DNA from: a bacterium
GTDB lineage: Bacteria; JAJRZV01
Assembly: GCA_024275095.1 (NCBI GenBank)
Contig: JAJRZV010000119.1
Location: 1-11,643 of the forward strand
Reading direction: 5' to 3'
DNA length: 11,643 nucleotides
Positions 5,095 through 11,643 of this stretch are shown here, in pieces. The notes below the pieces were generated by a model, which was given only the letters and a program-made list of their open reading frames with translations, had not been told where the DNA came from and made no database searches. Every line of letters begins with the position of its first letter. Position 1 is the first letter of the stretch. Position numbers and translations under genes: made by a program.

Positions 5095-6943
5095 GCTTTC
5101 TCAATGCCACCTCAATGGCAAAGGCATGCGCCGGATTGATGCCGGGTATTTGAAGGGCCTCCGCCAAATTGCGGGGCTTGTGTTTGTTGAGCTTTTCCAC
5201 TGCTTCGTTGGTCAAACCTTTCACACGGGAGAAATCAAAATTGCGTGGCAGGACAACGCTGGAAAAGCGTTTCATCTTCTCAATCGCCAGCCTTTCTCTT
5301 TCCACATAACCTTCATACTTGATGCTGATTTCCACCTCCTCTCTCACGTCCTGTGGAAAACGCATCACCTCGGGCAACATGACTTTTATCCCTTCCAGGG
5401 TAATTTCCGGTCGCCGGAGAAGGTCCCGCACACGCATTGCCTGACGCAAAGGTGGACTGTTCAGAGACTCCAACCACTTCTGCACCTTCTCTTGCGGACG
5501 AATGAGAACGCTGTTCAGCAGGTCGTGAAGCTGTTGAATCATTTTCTTTCTCTCAAGAAATTGTGCGTACTGCTCATCTCCAACCAGACCCAGGCTTCGT
5601 CCTTTTTCCGTAAGACGCAAATCTGCGTTTCCCTCTCGTAACGTCAGACGATATTCTGCCCGCGAAGTAAACATTCGATACGGTTCATCCACCCCTTTGG
5701 TCACCAGGTCCCAGATCAGCACTCCTGTCATAGCCTCGCTCCTGTCCAGCATGAACTCACCGTCTCCCCGAGCGTGCAAAACAGCATTAATACCCGCAAT
5801 CAGCCCCTGGGCAGCAGCCTCTTCGTATCCAGACGTACCGTTAATCTGGCCGGCCAAAAAAAGCCCCGGAACACTCTCCACCTCCAGTGTGGGCTTCAAC
5901 TGTCGTGGTTGTACAAAATCGTATTCAATGGCATAACCAGGCCGTATAACCCGTACATTCTCAAGCCCGGGAATTGTCCTGAGAAATGCCATCTGGACAT
6001 CAAAGGGCAGAGAAGATGAAATGCCGGAGGGATAATATTCCAGACCGTCAAGACCATCGGGCTCCAGAAATATCTGGTGACGAGTGCGGTCAGGGAATTT
6101 CACCACTTTATCTTCAATGGAGGGGCAATAACGAGGTCCAATACCAACAATAACTCCAGAGTAAAGAGGTGAGCGGTCCAGTGACCGCCTGATAACCTCG
6201 TGGGTACGCTCATTGGTGTACGTGATGTAACACGGAATCTGTGGATTGGTCACTTCTTTCGTGCGCGCAGAAAATGGCCTCACCTCCTCCGGCTTCATTA
6301 TATCCATACGAGAAAAGTCGATAGTTCGACCATCCAGACGAGGTGTGGTACCGGTTTTGAGCCTCCCCACCTCCAGGCCTGCCTCTTTAAGCCATCGCGA
6401 TAAACCCAGAGATGGACGTTCCCCTGCCCTGCCTGCGGGATAGCGTTTGAGCCCAATATGAATGAGTCCGTTCATGAACGTCCCCGGAGCCAGAACCACA
6501 GACGGTGCGTAAAACTCATATCCAAAATCTGTAACAACACCCTTTACCGCGCCTCTCTCCAGCAATATCTGCCGCACGTGAGCCTGAAAAAGAGAGAGAT
6601 TTTCACAGGACATTACTTTCTCTCGCATGTACTGGTTGTACATACGCCGATCGCACTGGGCACGGGTGGCTCGTACTGCATAACCCTTGCGCTTATTAAG
6701 CGTACGATAGTGAATCCCGGCAACATCAGCAGCAAATCCCATCTCTCCACCAAGCGCATCAATCTCCCTCACCAGATGACCCTTGGCCAGTCCCCCAATT
6801 GCAGGATTGCATGACATATAACCAATGCTTTCTACATTGATGGTAATGAGCAGCGTACGGGCACCCATTCTGGCACTGGCCAGGGCAGCCTCAATTCCCG
6901 CATGTCCGCCGCCTACAATAATGACGTCAAATTGTTCTTTCAT
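5087..6943 (-). CDS. mnmG: tRNA uridine-5-carboxymethylaminomethyl modification enzyme MnmG (GidA)
   Basis: The 618-residue flavoprotein installs, with MnmE, the (carboxymethyl)aminomethyl group on wobble U34 of tRNAs. The FAD-binding GGGHAG is at 11-16. Both conserved cysteines are present, in MSCNPAIGG (C45) and [10 protein letters not shown] (C273). [23 protein letters not shown] and [21 protein letters not shown] are near identical to E. coli GidA, and the C-terminal helical region binding tRNA and MnmE is complete. Two variants from the common pattern are seen: [10 protein letters not shown] for GPAVRA and KTGTTPRL for KTGTPPRL. ATG 6943 (MKEQFDV) fits the family start better than GTG 6958, though no strong ribosome binding site is seen. 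The 157-base upstream gap holds a TATAAT and a strong inverted repeat. mnmE is not in the window. Confidence 0.97.
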   Translation of the reverse strand: MKEQFDVIIVGGGHAGIEAALASARMGARTLLITINVESIGYMSCNPAIGGLAKGHLVREIDALGGEMGFAADVAGIHYRTLNKRKGYAVRATRAQCDRRMYNQYMREKVMSCENLSLFQAHVRQILLERGAVKGVVTDFGYEFYAPSVVLAPGTFMNGLIHIGLKRYPAGRAGERPSLGLSRWLKEAGLEVGRLKTGTTPRLDGRTIDFSRMDIMKPEEVRPFSARTKEVTNPQIPCYITYTNERTHEVIRRSLDRSPLYSGVIVGIGPRYCPSIEDKVVKFPDRTRHQIFLEPDGLDGLEYYPSGISSSLPFDVQMAFLRTIPGLENVRVIRPGYAIEYDFVQPRQLKPTLEVESVPGLFLAGQINGTSGYEEAAAQGLIAGINAVLHARGDGEFMLDRSEAMTGVLIWDLVTKGVDEPYRMFTSRAEYRLTLREGNADLRLTEKGRSLGLVGDEQYAQFLERKKMIQQLHDLLNSVLIRPQEKVQKWLESLNSPPLRQAMRVRDLLRRPEITLEGIKVMLPEVMRFPQDVREEVEISIKYEGYVERERLAIEKMKRFSSVVLPRNFDFSRVKGLTNEAVEKLNKHKPRNLAEALQIPGINPAHAFAIEVALRKHA

Positions 6944-6960
6944 GCACCCAACACCCACTC

Positions 6961-6991
6961 AAAACACGGAATCTCATAGCTCCCGTGTTTT
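6961..6991. repeat. Inverted repeat upstream of mnmG (possible operator or hairpin)
   Basis: AAAACACGG (6961-6969) and CCGTGTTTT (6983-6991) form a perfect 9-base stem with a 13-base loop, 17 bases before the mnmG ATG. As RNA from the minus strand it would be a leader hairpin just ahead of the weak ribosome binding region. On the plus strand it is followed by TTTTACCTTTTTT, which resembles a terminator, but there is no plus-strand gene to end. Confidence 0.5.
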
Positions 6992-6999
6992 ACCTTTTT

Positions 7000-7010
7000 T
7001 GTCAATTATA
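7000..7010 (-). promoter_or_regulatory. Candidate -10 region (TATAAT) of the mnmG transcript
   Basis: A consensus TATAAT lies at 7010-7005 on the minus strand, about 60 bases before mnmG and upstream of the inverted repeat. The -35 region at 17-base spacing is poor (TTTTCT). A TTGACA overlaps it at 7005-7000 but has no good -10 at 16-18 bases. An independent promoter here is plausible because the upstream 110-residue gene ends 157 bases away. Confidence 0.38.
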
Positions 7011-7100
7011 TAGGCACTTCTATTCAGAGAAAACGCACTCTTTGGAAACCACCTTCAGAATGTGAACCTGAAGACGTTTTAACAAGAACCCACAAGAGGG

Positions 7101-7433
7101 CTACTTTTTATTTTTCTGCCTTTTTTGAAATTTTATGTTTATCGTCAGGTTGATCTGATATTCATCAAGCACCTTTCTCATCTCATCAGCAACCGAAAGG
7201 TTCTTCAAAAATTCCCCGAGCTCTGTGGCAAGACGGTCTCCAAAATCACGAACAAGTTGATCAAAGCGCCCTGTAAGGTATTCCTCCACGCTTTTCCTGA
7301 TAGCCCTTTCCGTCTCAAATACCATCCCCAATCCAACTGTACTGGCCAGGTCTCTCACCACATTCTTCAAGCCCTTGCTTCCATCACCTGAAGAATCCTT
7401 ACTCCTGCTGGTGTTTTTCTTTCGTTCCGCCAT
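7101..7433 (-). CDS. Unknown 110-residue helical protein
   Basis: I do not recognise this protein. The first 20 residues (AERKKNTSRSKDSSGDGS) are charged and probably disordered. Residues 22-92 look helical and amphipathic (LKNVVRDLASTVGLGMVFET, then ERAIRKSVEEYLTGRFDQLV, RDFGDRLATELGEFL). The end is a short beta-like stretch, YQINLTINIKFQKR, followed by basic residues. There is no signal peptide, so it is probably cytoplasmic. The layout recalls small phasin-like or scaffold proteins, but that is only resemblance. ATG 7433 is chosen because GGGGGA stands just upstream; it overlaps the M16 protease by 35 bases, so it is probably co-transcribed and coupled with it. The stop is TAG, one of three normal gene ends using TAG here. 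Confidence 0.68.
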   Translation of the reverse strand: MAERKKNTSRSKDSSGDGSKGLKNVVRDLASTVGLGMVFETERAIRKSVEEYLTGRFDQLVRDFGDRLATELGEFLKNLSVADEMRKVLDEYQINLTINIKFQKRQKNKK

Positions 7434-9666
7434 TTTTCCCCCACCGAACAAGGTCTTTGACGGCCTCCTTGGCGGACTCCGGGCCCACTATCACCACAGT
7501 GTATAGAGTCGGCTTCAGGTTGTCCAGAATCGCCCGTCGAATTTCGCGTGTGCTCACGTTCTGTATGCGTTTTGAAAATCGGAACACACGGGTGTAATCG
7601 CCTGTGAGGATCTGGGTGTACGCGAGGCGGGTACCCACAGCACTGTTCGTCTCAAACCCCATTTTATAATTCCCCACAACAAAGGTCTTGGCCCGCTGAA
7701 TTTCATCGCCTGTAAGAGAATGTTCAAGTAAAAGGTCAACTTCCTGGCGAAAACCTTCAACCGCTTCCTTGACTTTCTCCGGAGCTGTCGCCATGTAAAA
7801 AATAAAGAGTCCGCTTTTTGCGCGTGGACGGTAAAAAGCCGTCACGGAATATGCAAGAGCCCTTTTATCTCTCAGGTCCATAAACAAACGCCCGGACATC
7901 CCGGCGAGTGCATTTTCCACAACCTCCATGGGATATCGCGTTTCATCTTTCCCACCGGGTGCGTAAAAAGCCATTACAATATGTGCCTGCTCTGTATTCA
8001 TCGGCACGAACTCGAAGGAGACGCGCTTGCGCTTTTCAACCACAGGTACAACGACACTCTCCTCCTCTGCCGGCATGTTCGAGAGATACCCTTCGACAAT
8101 GGGTAAAACATCCTCTGCGTGAAAATCGCCCACGAGAACCAGCAATCCATTATTTGCCTGAACCACCCTGTGGTAATATTTCAAAACGTCCTCACGCGAA
8201 AGCTTCTCAACACTCTCTTTTGTCCCCAGAACATCTCTCCCGTATGGGTGGTCACCGTACATCACCCGTGCAAGTGCATTCATCAGAACACTGCGTGGAT
8301 TCTCTTTCTCTTTACGAATAAGCGAAAGTTGATCTTTCTTAACCTTCTCCAGCTCCTCGACAGGAAAAGAGGGTTCCAACAGCACCTCTGAGAAAACCTG
8401 GAAGGCATCAAGAAAATCTTCTTTCAAGCACTCGGCTCGCAAACCAAAAGTCTCTGCGTCAGCATGGGCATAAAATAAAGTGAAATACCTATCCTCAAGT
8501 GCTGAAATCTCCTGGGCACTGCGAAACCGGGTTCCCCTGCGCATGGCAGCGGCTGTGAGCCATCCAAGTCCTTGCTTTTTGGGAGGTTCTGCTGCAACTC
8601 CTCCGTGAAAAACAGCTGTCATGTAAATGGTATTGGTTCCGGGACGTTCGAGCAAAAGCACGGGCAAACCATTTTTCAACGTGTAGAGTTTCACACCTTC
8701 CGACCCCTTTTTAATCTTCCTCTGCACCCCCCTCTTTTCCAAAAGTTCCTCGCGCAGCCATCTTTTTACGTCTCGTGCCGAAACAGATGAACCTTCAGGC
8801 AACATGAGTACCATGCCTGCACGTTCTCCTTTCAACCATTCGCCGGCCAGTTCCTGAAGCCGTTCACGTTTTGTGTGCACAAGAGCGTTCATGTACTTGA
8901 AAAAGAGCTCGGGATCCCTGCCTTCAGCAAAATACGAACCGAACGTCTCGGCAACACTCTCAGAATTCTCAAGGGAAGAAATGATGCCCTTTATCAAGCT
9001 CTCCTTTGCATTCTCAAACTCTTCTTCTGAGGGACCGGTCCTGCTGAACATCCTCAGTTCAGCAAACACTTCCCGCAACCCGATTTCTTCTTCTCCCTGC
9101 CTCAGCACCCCACTGACAAAGAAAGCACCTCGCTGCCGGGGTGACCACGCAGATGCACTGATGCGCGTCAACACATTCTTGCGCAAGCGTAAATTCTTCA
9201 CCAGGCGTGACGACCCTGAACCTCCAAGAGCTGCAGCAAGCACATCTGCAGCTGCTGCCTGCTCCACATCTGTCAGACGTGTTCCAGGCCACACAAGAAT
9301 AAAACGCGGTTCTCGAAGGTCCTTCTTGTAAAATACGTAAACCGGATCTTTCCACTTAAAAGAAGGTTCAAAAATTTCTCTTCGAGGACGCCTCTTTCCC
9401 GCCTTCCATGATCCAAAATACTTTTGTGCAACAGCAAAAACCTGTTCAAAAGTTGTCCCTCCTGCCACAACAAAGGCGGCGTTATCCGGTCTGTACCATT
9501 TTTTCATAAACCGGTAGAGGCTCTCCCGGGTCACCCTTCTCACTGTCTCGGGCCAACCGACAACAGGAACGCCATACGGATGGTCCTGAAAGGCGAAAGA
9601 GAGCGTTTCTTTCCATAACTTGCTTTCAGGCAGGTCTTCTCCTCTGCGGTACTCCTCCACAATCAC
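7399..9666 (-). CDS. M16 family metallopeptidase, C-terminal fragment after internal TAG
   Basis: This is the rest of the M16 (pitrilysin/PqqL-like) protein encoded from 10137. After the amber codon the reading frame continues at once as IEVIVEEYRRGEDLPE, the conserved region holding the third zinc ligand (Glu about 75 residues after HxxEH). The inactive M16_C domain follows. A second M16 pair begins near full-length residue 481 (GVKLYTLKNGLPVLLLERPG), and its HxxEH position reads GWLTAAAM, so it is non-catalytic, as usual in fused M16 proteins. The last domain has the conserved DLRDKRALAYSVTAFY. No good Shine-Dalgarno precedes GTG 9666, so separate translation looks poor. Alone, this part lacks HxxEH and a signal peptide and should be inactive. 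The TAA end overlaps the next gene. Confidence 0.85.
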   Translation of the reverse strand: MIVEEYRRGEDLPESKLWKETLSFAFQDHPYGVPVVGWPETVRRVTRESLYRFMKKWYRPDNAAFVVAGGTTFEQVFAVAQKYFGSWKAGKRRPRREIFEPSFKWKDPVYVFYKKDLREPRFILVWPGTRLTDVEQAAAADVLAAALGGSGSSRLVKNLRLRKNVLTRISASAWSPRQRGAFFVSGVLRQGEEEIGLREVFAELRMFSRTGPSEEEFENAKESLIKGIISSLENSESVAETFGSYFAEGRDPELFFKYMNALVHTKRERLQELAGEWLKGERAGMVLMLPEGSSVSARDVKRWLREELLEKRGVQRKIKKGSEGVKLYTLKNGLPVLLLERPGTNTIYMTAVFHGGVAAEPPKKQGLGWLTAAAMRRGTRFRSAQEISALEDRYFTLFYAHADAETFGLRAECLKEDFLDAFQVFSEVLLEPSFPVEELEKVKKDQLSLIRKEKENPRSVLMNALARVMYGDHPYGRDVLGTKESVEKLSREDVLKYYHRVVQANNGLLVLVGDFHAEDVLPIVEGYLSNMPAEEESVVVPVVEKRKRVSFEFVPMNTEQAHIVMAFYAPGGKDETRYPMEVVENALAGMSGRLFMDLRDKRALAYSVTAFYRPRAKSGLFIFYMATAPEKVKEAVEGFRQEVDLLLEHSLTGDEIQRAKTFVVGNYKMGFETNSAVGTRLAYTQILTGDYTRVFRFSKRIQNVSTREIRRAILDNLKPTLYTVVIVGPESAKEAVKDLVRWGKNGGTKEKHQQE

Positions 9667-9672
9667 CTCGAT

Positions 9673-9675
9673 CTA
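9673..9675 (-). other. In-frame amber codon interrupting the M16 protease
   Basis: The minus strand reads GAG CTG AAA AAG TAG ATC GAG GTG. Homologous M16 proteins run through this point (pattern 'pe.elekEk.vv.eEi'), and both sides stay in one frame. TAG also ends the bactofilin, the 110-residue gene and the penicillin-binding protein gene, so it is a normal stop here. One base change from GAG, AAG or CAG would explain it. Confidence 0.85.
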
Positions 9676-10137
9676 CTTTTTCAGCTCGTCCTCGGGAAAA
9701 GTAGGATTCTGACAAATATCAGCGAGTACATCGGCGGCTCTCGACAGGTGCTCCGCAGGTACGTTGACGACATAGGCCGTGTAATCATATGACGTGTAAG
9801 CATTCATATTACCACCCACACCCTCGATATCACGTGCAACATCCCCCAGGCCTCTGGTGCGTGTACCTTTGAACATCATGTGTTCAAATACGTGGGCAAG
9901 GCCGGCGAGATGCTTATCTTCATCCGTGGCACCGACACCGAACCAAATCTGAGCTGCTACTTTGGGAGAATCCATTTCATACGCACAAACAGTCAAACCG
10001 TTTGTCAATTTCCCACAACGAAACTGCTTTTTCATCTGCATAATCGTCTCCTCCCACAAGCTTGCCTGCGCAGCAAAAGCTGCAGTAACAGGTATTATTC
10101 CGTACAAAAAAACAAACATGTTTTTCGCTCTAAACAC
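9673..10137 (-). CDS. M16 family metallopeptidase, N-terminal fragment with zinc motif
   Basis: The 154-residue product carries a signal peptide (RAKNMFVFLYGIIPVTAAFA, cut near AQA) and the start of an M16 peptidase domain: LTNGLTVCAYEMDSP, FGVGATDEDKHLAGLAHVFEHMMFKGT with zinc motif HVFEH (H82, E85, H86), and GGNMNAYTSYDYTAYVVNVP. It stops at TAG 9675-9673, seven codons before the Glu (near 162) that completes the zinc site. The intact protein would be about 911 residues, normal for four-domain M16B enzymes that degrade peptides in the periplasm. GTG 10137 gives a proper basic signal-peptide start; ATG 10119 is the alternative and suits the weak promoter at 10145-10174 better. It is either a decayed gene, an assembly error or, less likely, a protein made by amber readthrough. 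Confidence 0.85.
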   Translation of the reverse strand: MFRAKNMFVFLYGIIPVTAAFAAQASLWEETIMQMKKQFRCGKLTNGLTVCAYEMDSPKVAAQIWFGVGATDEDKHLAGLAHVFEHMMFKGTRTRGLGDVARDIEGVGGNMNAYTSYDYTAYVVNVPAEHLSRAADVLADICQNPTFPEDELKK

Positions 10138-10144
10138 GTGAAGG

Positions 10145-10174
10145 AGTATACACTGTCCGAGTTTTCTTCAGCAA
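10145..10174 (-). promoter_or_regulatory. Weak candidate promoter of the M16 gene
   Basis: On the minus strand TTGCTG (10174-10169) is followed after 18 bases by TATACT (10150-10145, 5/6). Transcription would start near 10138, one base before GTG 10137 and 19 before ATG 10119. The -35 match is poor. Confidence 0.28.
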
Positions 10175-10310
10175 TGCAATCAATGGCTCTATCCCGAAAA
10201 ATCCGCATAACCTCCAGCGTCATCAGGATCAGACATCTCCTGTCGCTCTCTTCACAGGCAGTTTTTTTACTTCCTCTCCTTTACAGGCTCGTTTATCATC
10301 TTCTCCCGAG

Positions 10311-11210
10311 ATGAAGTGGATACGCACATCCCTCTTACCAGCCGCTGTATTACTTCTCTGCAACAGGGCTCCTGCAGACCTTCTCTACGGCACACGCGGC
10401 CTGGGATTCGCCGGTGCGTACAGTGCAAGAGCGGATGACAATTTCGGCACCACAGTGAATCCCGCAGCTCTCAGCATTTACCGGCGCTACCATATCCTGG
10501 CTTTTTATACCCTTTCCAGCATGAAAAACACGTACTCTACCGGCGTCATTGCTGTGGATTCGAAAACTTCAGACATAGCGATGGGGCTGTTTTATATCAA
10601 CCAGGGCTTTCTACCTCTGGGAAAAGCAAACGGAGAATACTCATTTTCAACAACCTCCATCACCGACAACTACTGGGGACTTTCTATTTCAGAAAATTAT
10701 ATGAACCTGTTCTTTATCGGTATCACTCTTTCCATGCATACCATGCGATCTTCCATGGGAAACGATGACACTTTTACCATGGACCTGGGGATAATCGCTC
10801 CTGTAGGAGACTATTTTCTCATCGGTTTCACTGCTTACAACCCCCTTCGCTACGGCTACAACAGACTCAAACAGCTCAACGATCCCCGCCGCAGGGCCAT
10901 TGCCCTTGGAGCAGTCTTCCATTACCAGAACGTGCTCTTTCTTCAGGCAGACTGGCAAAGAGATCTGGAGGATCTTCGGGGCAATCATCACCGCATCGCC
11001 TTTGGCTTTTCTGCTGTGGGAAGAAGATACTTTGAAGTCCGCTTTGGTTATGCACGGGACTTTTTCTTTTCAAGCAATGAAATTGGTGCAGGAATGTCAT
11101 TTCGCGGTCCCAGGTTCAGCATTGACTACTCATACTTTGTCATCCGCAGGAATGGAAACCTGCCAAATGAAGAAAAACACTCCCTCGCGGTGACGGTGGC
11201 ACTGTTCTAA
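10311..11210 (+). CDS. Outer-membrane beta-barrel protein (PorV/UPF0164-like)
   Basis: The 299-residue protein starts with a signal peptide (KWIRTSLLPAAVLLLCNRAPA). The hallmark of the PorV/OmpP1-like barrel group follows: LLYGTRGLGFAGAYSARADDNFGTTVNPAAL (written here in parts: GTRGLGFAGAYSA, then ADDNFGTTVNPAAL). The rest alternates beta strands, for example DIAMGLFYINQGFL, NLFFIGITLSMHTM, YFLIGFTAYNPLRYGY, VLFLQADWQRDL and FSIDYSYFVIRR. It ends in HSLAVTVALF, with the C-terminal phenylalanine expected of a BAM-inserted barrel. The substrate is unknown; FadL-type transport is one possibility. It is the only plus-strand gene: divergent from the M16 gene (173-base gap) and convergent with the penicillin-binding protein gene (7-base gap). 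No clear ribosome binding site precedes ATG 10311. Confidence 0.8.
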   Translation: MKWIRTSLLPAAVLLLCNRAPADLLYGTRGLGFAGAYSARADDNFGTTVNPAALSIYRRYHILAFYTLSSMKNTYSTGVIAVDSKTSDIAMGLFYINQGFLPLGKANGEYSFSTTSITDNYWGLSISENYMNLFFIGITLSMHTMRSSMGNDDTFTMDLGIIAPVGDYFLIGFTAYNPLRYGYNRLKQLNDPRRRAIALGAVFHYQNVLFLQADWQRDLEDLRGNHHRIAFGFSAVGRRYFEVRFGYARDFFFSSNEIGAGMSFRGPRFSIDYSYFVIRRNGNLPNEEKHSLAVTVALF

Positions 11211-11217
11211 AAACTTC

Positions 11218-11643
11218 CTACCGAAACATATTAAACTCTTCTTTAAAAAGATCCTCTTCCTGTGTATCTTTTTTTTCATCCACGTATTCGGCGGGTTCGG
11301 TCCCTTCAACGTATGCCTGAAACACCCCGTCCCCGCGAGCTCTCAGGCCCGTCCTCCTGTCTATGCGAACAAACACAACACCCGGAGGCACGGGAAGAGG
11401 ACCGGGCTTTTCCTTTACCGCAAGATAATTCATCACCCTTACCCACACAGGTACAGCCGCTCTGGAGCCGGTCTCGTATGGCCCCAAAGGCAAAAAGTCA
11501 TCGTATCCTACCCACACACCCACAGTATACTTGCTGCTGAAACCGAGAAACCAGGCGTCTCGCTGTTCATCGGTCGTCCCGGTTTTGCCTCCAACCTCGA
11601 AGTGAAGTACCCTTGCCCTCCAGCCAGTGCCCTCGGTAATTAC
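11218..11643 (-). CDS. Penicillin-binding protein 1A-type transpeptidase, C-terminal part
   Basis: The frame is open to the right edge, giving the last 141 residues of a class A penicillin-binding protein (mrcA/ponA type). It shows the KTG box of the transpeptidase, GGKTGTTDEQRDAWFLGFSS (KTG at 11586-11578), then YTVGVWVGYDDFLPLGPYET and GSRAAVPVWVRVMNYL. The linker FVRIDRRTGLRA follows, with a short acidic tail, DEKKDTQEEDLFKEEFNMFR. The complete enzyme spans the inner membrane and both polymerises and cross-links peptidoglycan in the periplasm. The glycosyltransferase domain and the active-site SxxK and SxN boxes lie outside the window. The stop is TAG. No terminator is evident in the seven bases shared with the convergent barrel gene. 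Confidence 0.93.
   Translation of the reverse strand, partial: VITEGTGWRARVLHFEVGGKTGTTDEQRDAWFLGFSSKYTVGVWVGYDDFLPLGPYETGSRAAVPVWVRVMNYLAVKEKPGPLPVPPGVVFVRIDRRTGLRARGDGVFQAYVEGTEPAEYVDEKKDTQEEDLFKEEFNMFR

Noticed and set aside
5345-5360. DnaA-box-like TGTGGAAAA, suggesting the replication origin
   Set aside because: It is a single imperfect match inside mnmG, with no cluster of boxes or AT-rich unwinding element; the origin is probably near but not in this window.
6961-7000. Rho-independent terminator on the plus strand
   Set aside because: A hairpin followed by T-rich sequence is present, but no plus-strand gene leads into it. A role in the minus-strand mnmG leader is more likely.
9829-9844. 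Third parS-like site (ATCACGTGCAACA) in the M16 gene, and CACGTGAA at 10135-10142
   Set aside because: They share only the CACGTG core and a few flanking bases with parS; several mismatches at positions ParB reads make them chance matches.
305-10137. General reassignment of TAG to an amino acid in this genome
   Set aside because: TAG properly ends the bactofilin, the 110-residue gene and the penicillin-binding protein gene at expected family lengths, so only the M16 TAG needs a special explanation.
1-11643. CRISPR array, insertion sequence, phage or toxin-antitoxin genes
   Set aside because: No regularly spaced repeats, transposase, integrase or known toxin-antitoxin motifs are seen on either strand.

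Overview
The window comes from a Gram-negative (diderm) bacterial chromosome of roughly balanced base composition. Several products carry signal peptides, two look like outer-membrane beta-barrels, and the one tRNA does not encode its CCA end. I cannot name the lineage. The mix of DUF2330, DUF5060, a PorV/UPF0164-like barrel and a ParAB-bactofilin operon would fit a spirochaete or another deep diderm group, but this is a guess. All genes except one lie on the minus strand, so the description follows their reading direction, from right to left.

Right end: the C-terminal part of a class A penicillin-binding protein (11218-11643, minus, cut by the window edge) converges on a 299-residue outer-membrane beta-barrel gene (10311-11210, plus). 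Divergent from the barrel gene is a secreted M16 zinc metalloprotease of about 911 residues. It is split by an in-frame TAG at 9673-9675 that falls between the HxxEH motif and the third zinc ligand. A small unknown gene overlaps its 3' end.

Middle: mnmG (gidA) and rsmG (gidB) overlap by 8 bases, the classic origin-proximal pair. Instead of passing directly to parA, they are followed by two overlapping envelope genes: a 211-residue barrel-like protein and a DUF2330 protein.

Left: parA, parB and a bactofilin form a tight operon. A perfect 16-base parS palindrome lies on each side (2916-2931 and 908-923). ParB loads on parS, ParA drives segregation, and the bactofilin probably scaffolds the system. 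Left of the second parS is a broken DUF5060 carbohydrate-active gene, with a -1 frame change at a T6 run and a lost catalytic part. A tRNA-Ser(UGA) with its own promoter follows. Positions 1-156 hold no gene I can support.

The main points for a second look are the amber codon inside the M16 protease, the frame change that falls exactly on a classical -1 slippery heptamer, and the two parS sites bracketing parA-parB-bactofilin, one of which is also a complete seven-codon reading frame. The likeliest explanation for the two broken genes is gene decay or assembly error. No clearly new system is visible.
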